Notes under the pieces: generated by a model | Databases searched by the model: none | What the model saw: the letters and a program-made list of their open reading frames with translations, nothing else | Told to the model about the DNA's origin: nothing | Position numbers and translations under genes: made by a program | In this document: in pieces, positions 20,101 to 20,234 of the stretch | Layout of the letters: each line of letters starts with the position of its first letter | How positions within the stretch are numbered: position 1 is the first letter of the stretch | NCBI GenBank assembly: GCA_000969725.1 | Contig: JXSR01S047298.1 | Length of the DNA: 20,234 nucleotides | From: Ophiothrix spiculata | Taxonomy: Eukaryota; Echinodermata; Ophiuroidea; Amphilepidida; Ophiotrichidae | Reading direction: 5' to 3' (one strand)

Positions 20101-20234
20101 AAAAAATTCACCAAGCAGCAACTGAACCTAAACCGCAGCCATCATTTAAATCCATAGAATCTAACGAGACATAACAAGATATCCTCAGACACACTCCATC
20201 TTCATTTATCTCTACTTCTTAATATTTATCATAA
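20101..20234. repeat. Dispersed repeat B, copy 3 (right half, cut by window end)
   Basis: From TCACCAAGCAGC at 20108 to the window end it matches copy 2 from 19057 with two substitutions (ACCGCAGCC for ACCACAGAC). It starts at a short A-run corresponding to the oligo-A tract of the other copies; the part left of that tract is absent. The remaining portion presumably continues past 20234. Confidence 0.88.

Larger units (their letters stand above)
8029..20234 (-). other. Partial muscleblind intron upstream of the linker exon (over 12.2 kb)
   Basis: I searched the minus strand for the first zinc-finger pair (CREFQRG, KFAHP, KGRC, YLHPP patterns) and for other CCCH signatures and found none, so the upstream exon is probably beyond 20234. 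The stretch 9086-10743 is AT-rich with no supported feature. Stretches 11088-12200, 13333-14924, 15159-15950, 16113-17940 and 18040-18961 are likewise AT-rich intronic sequence, with only short local CpG-richer patches (for example 11820-11890 and 13140-13300) that match nothing I know. Confidence 0.7.

Overview
This window is a piece of a large animal gene, seen on the minus strand. Two short exons can be assigned with confidence to a muscleblind-like (MBNL/Mbl) RNA-binding splicing regulator. Exon 1048..1287 encodes the second tandem pair of CCCH zinc fingers. Exon 7852..8028 encodes part of the proline-, glycine- and glutamine-containing linker that leads into that pair. Both are whole numbers of codons (80 and 59), both are bounded by GT-AG sites in phase 0, and together they restore the conserved [10 protein letters not shown] junction of the family. 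The exons for zinc fingers 1-2, the start codon, the C-terminus and the UTRs lie outside the window, or are too small to recognise inside it. The upstream side extends past 20234 and the downstream side past position 1.

Everything else is AT-rich intron: about 1.05 kb downstream of the finger exon, a complete 6.56 kb intron between the two exons, and more than 12.2 kb upstream of the linker exon. The organism is a metazoan. Compact exons, kilobase-scale introns and many small DNA-transposon-like elements suggest a marine invertebrate such as an echinoderm, hemichordate, amphioxus or mollusc, but the sequence alone does not decide among them. No prokaryotic gene organisation, rRNA or intact tRNA was found.

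Layout by position. 1-375: fold-back repeat with a third copy of its arm. 1048-1287: zinc-finger exon. 3031-3235: long imperfect palindrome. 4656-4892: Harbinger-type MITE with TAA target duplications. 6531-7080: element with 28-bp terminal inverted repeats. 7109-7286 and 8831-9085: two members of one inverted-repeat family, flanking the linker exon. 7316-7822: head-to-head repeats with a CTCCCTCTGT terminus. 10748-11083: MITE with 13-bp inverted termini between TTAA sites. 12201-12622: degenerate repeats of about 80 bp. 12821-13140: minisatellite of about 60 bp. 14925-15158, 18962-19193 and 20101-end: three copies of a nearly identical repeat. About 19340-20050: minisatellite of about 30 bp between the last two of those copies.

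The most interesting idea is that self-complementary repeats on both sides of the linker exon could pair in the pre-mRNA and affect splicing or exon circularisation. Muscleblind is a gene already known for circular RNA production. A possible plus-strand exon at 15953-16097 is the only hint of a second gene, and it is weak.
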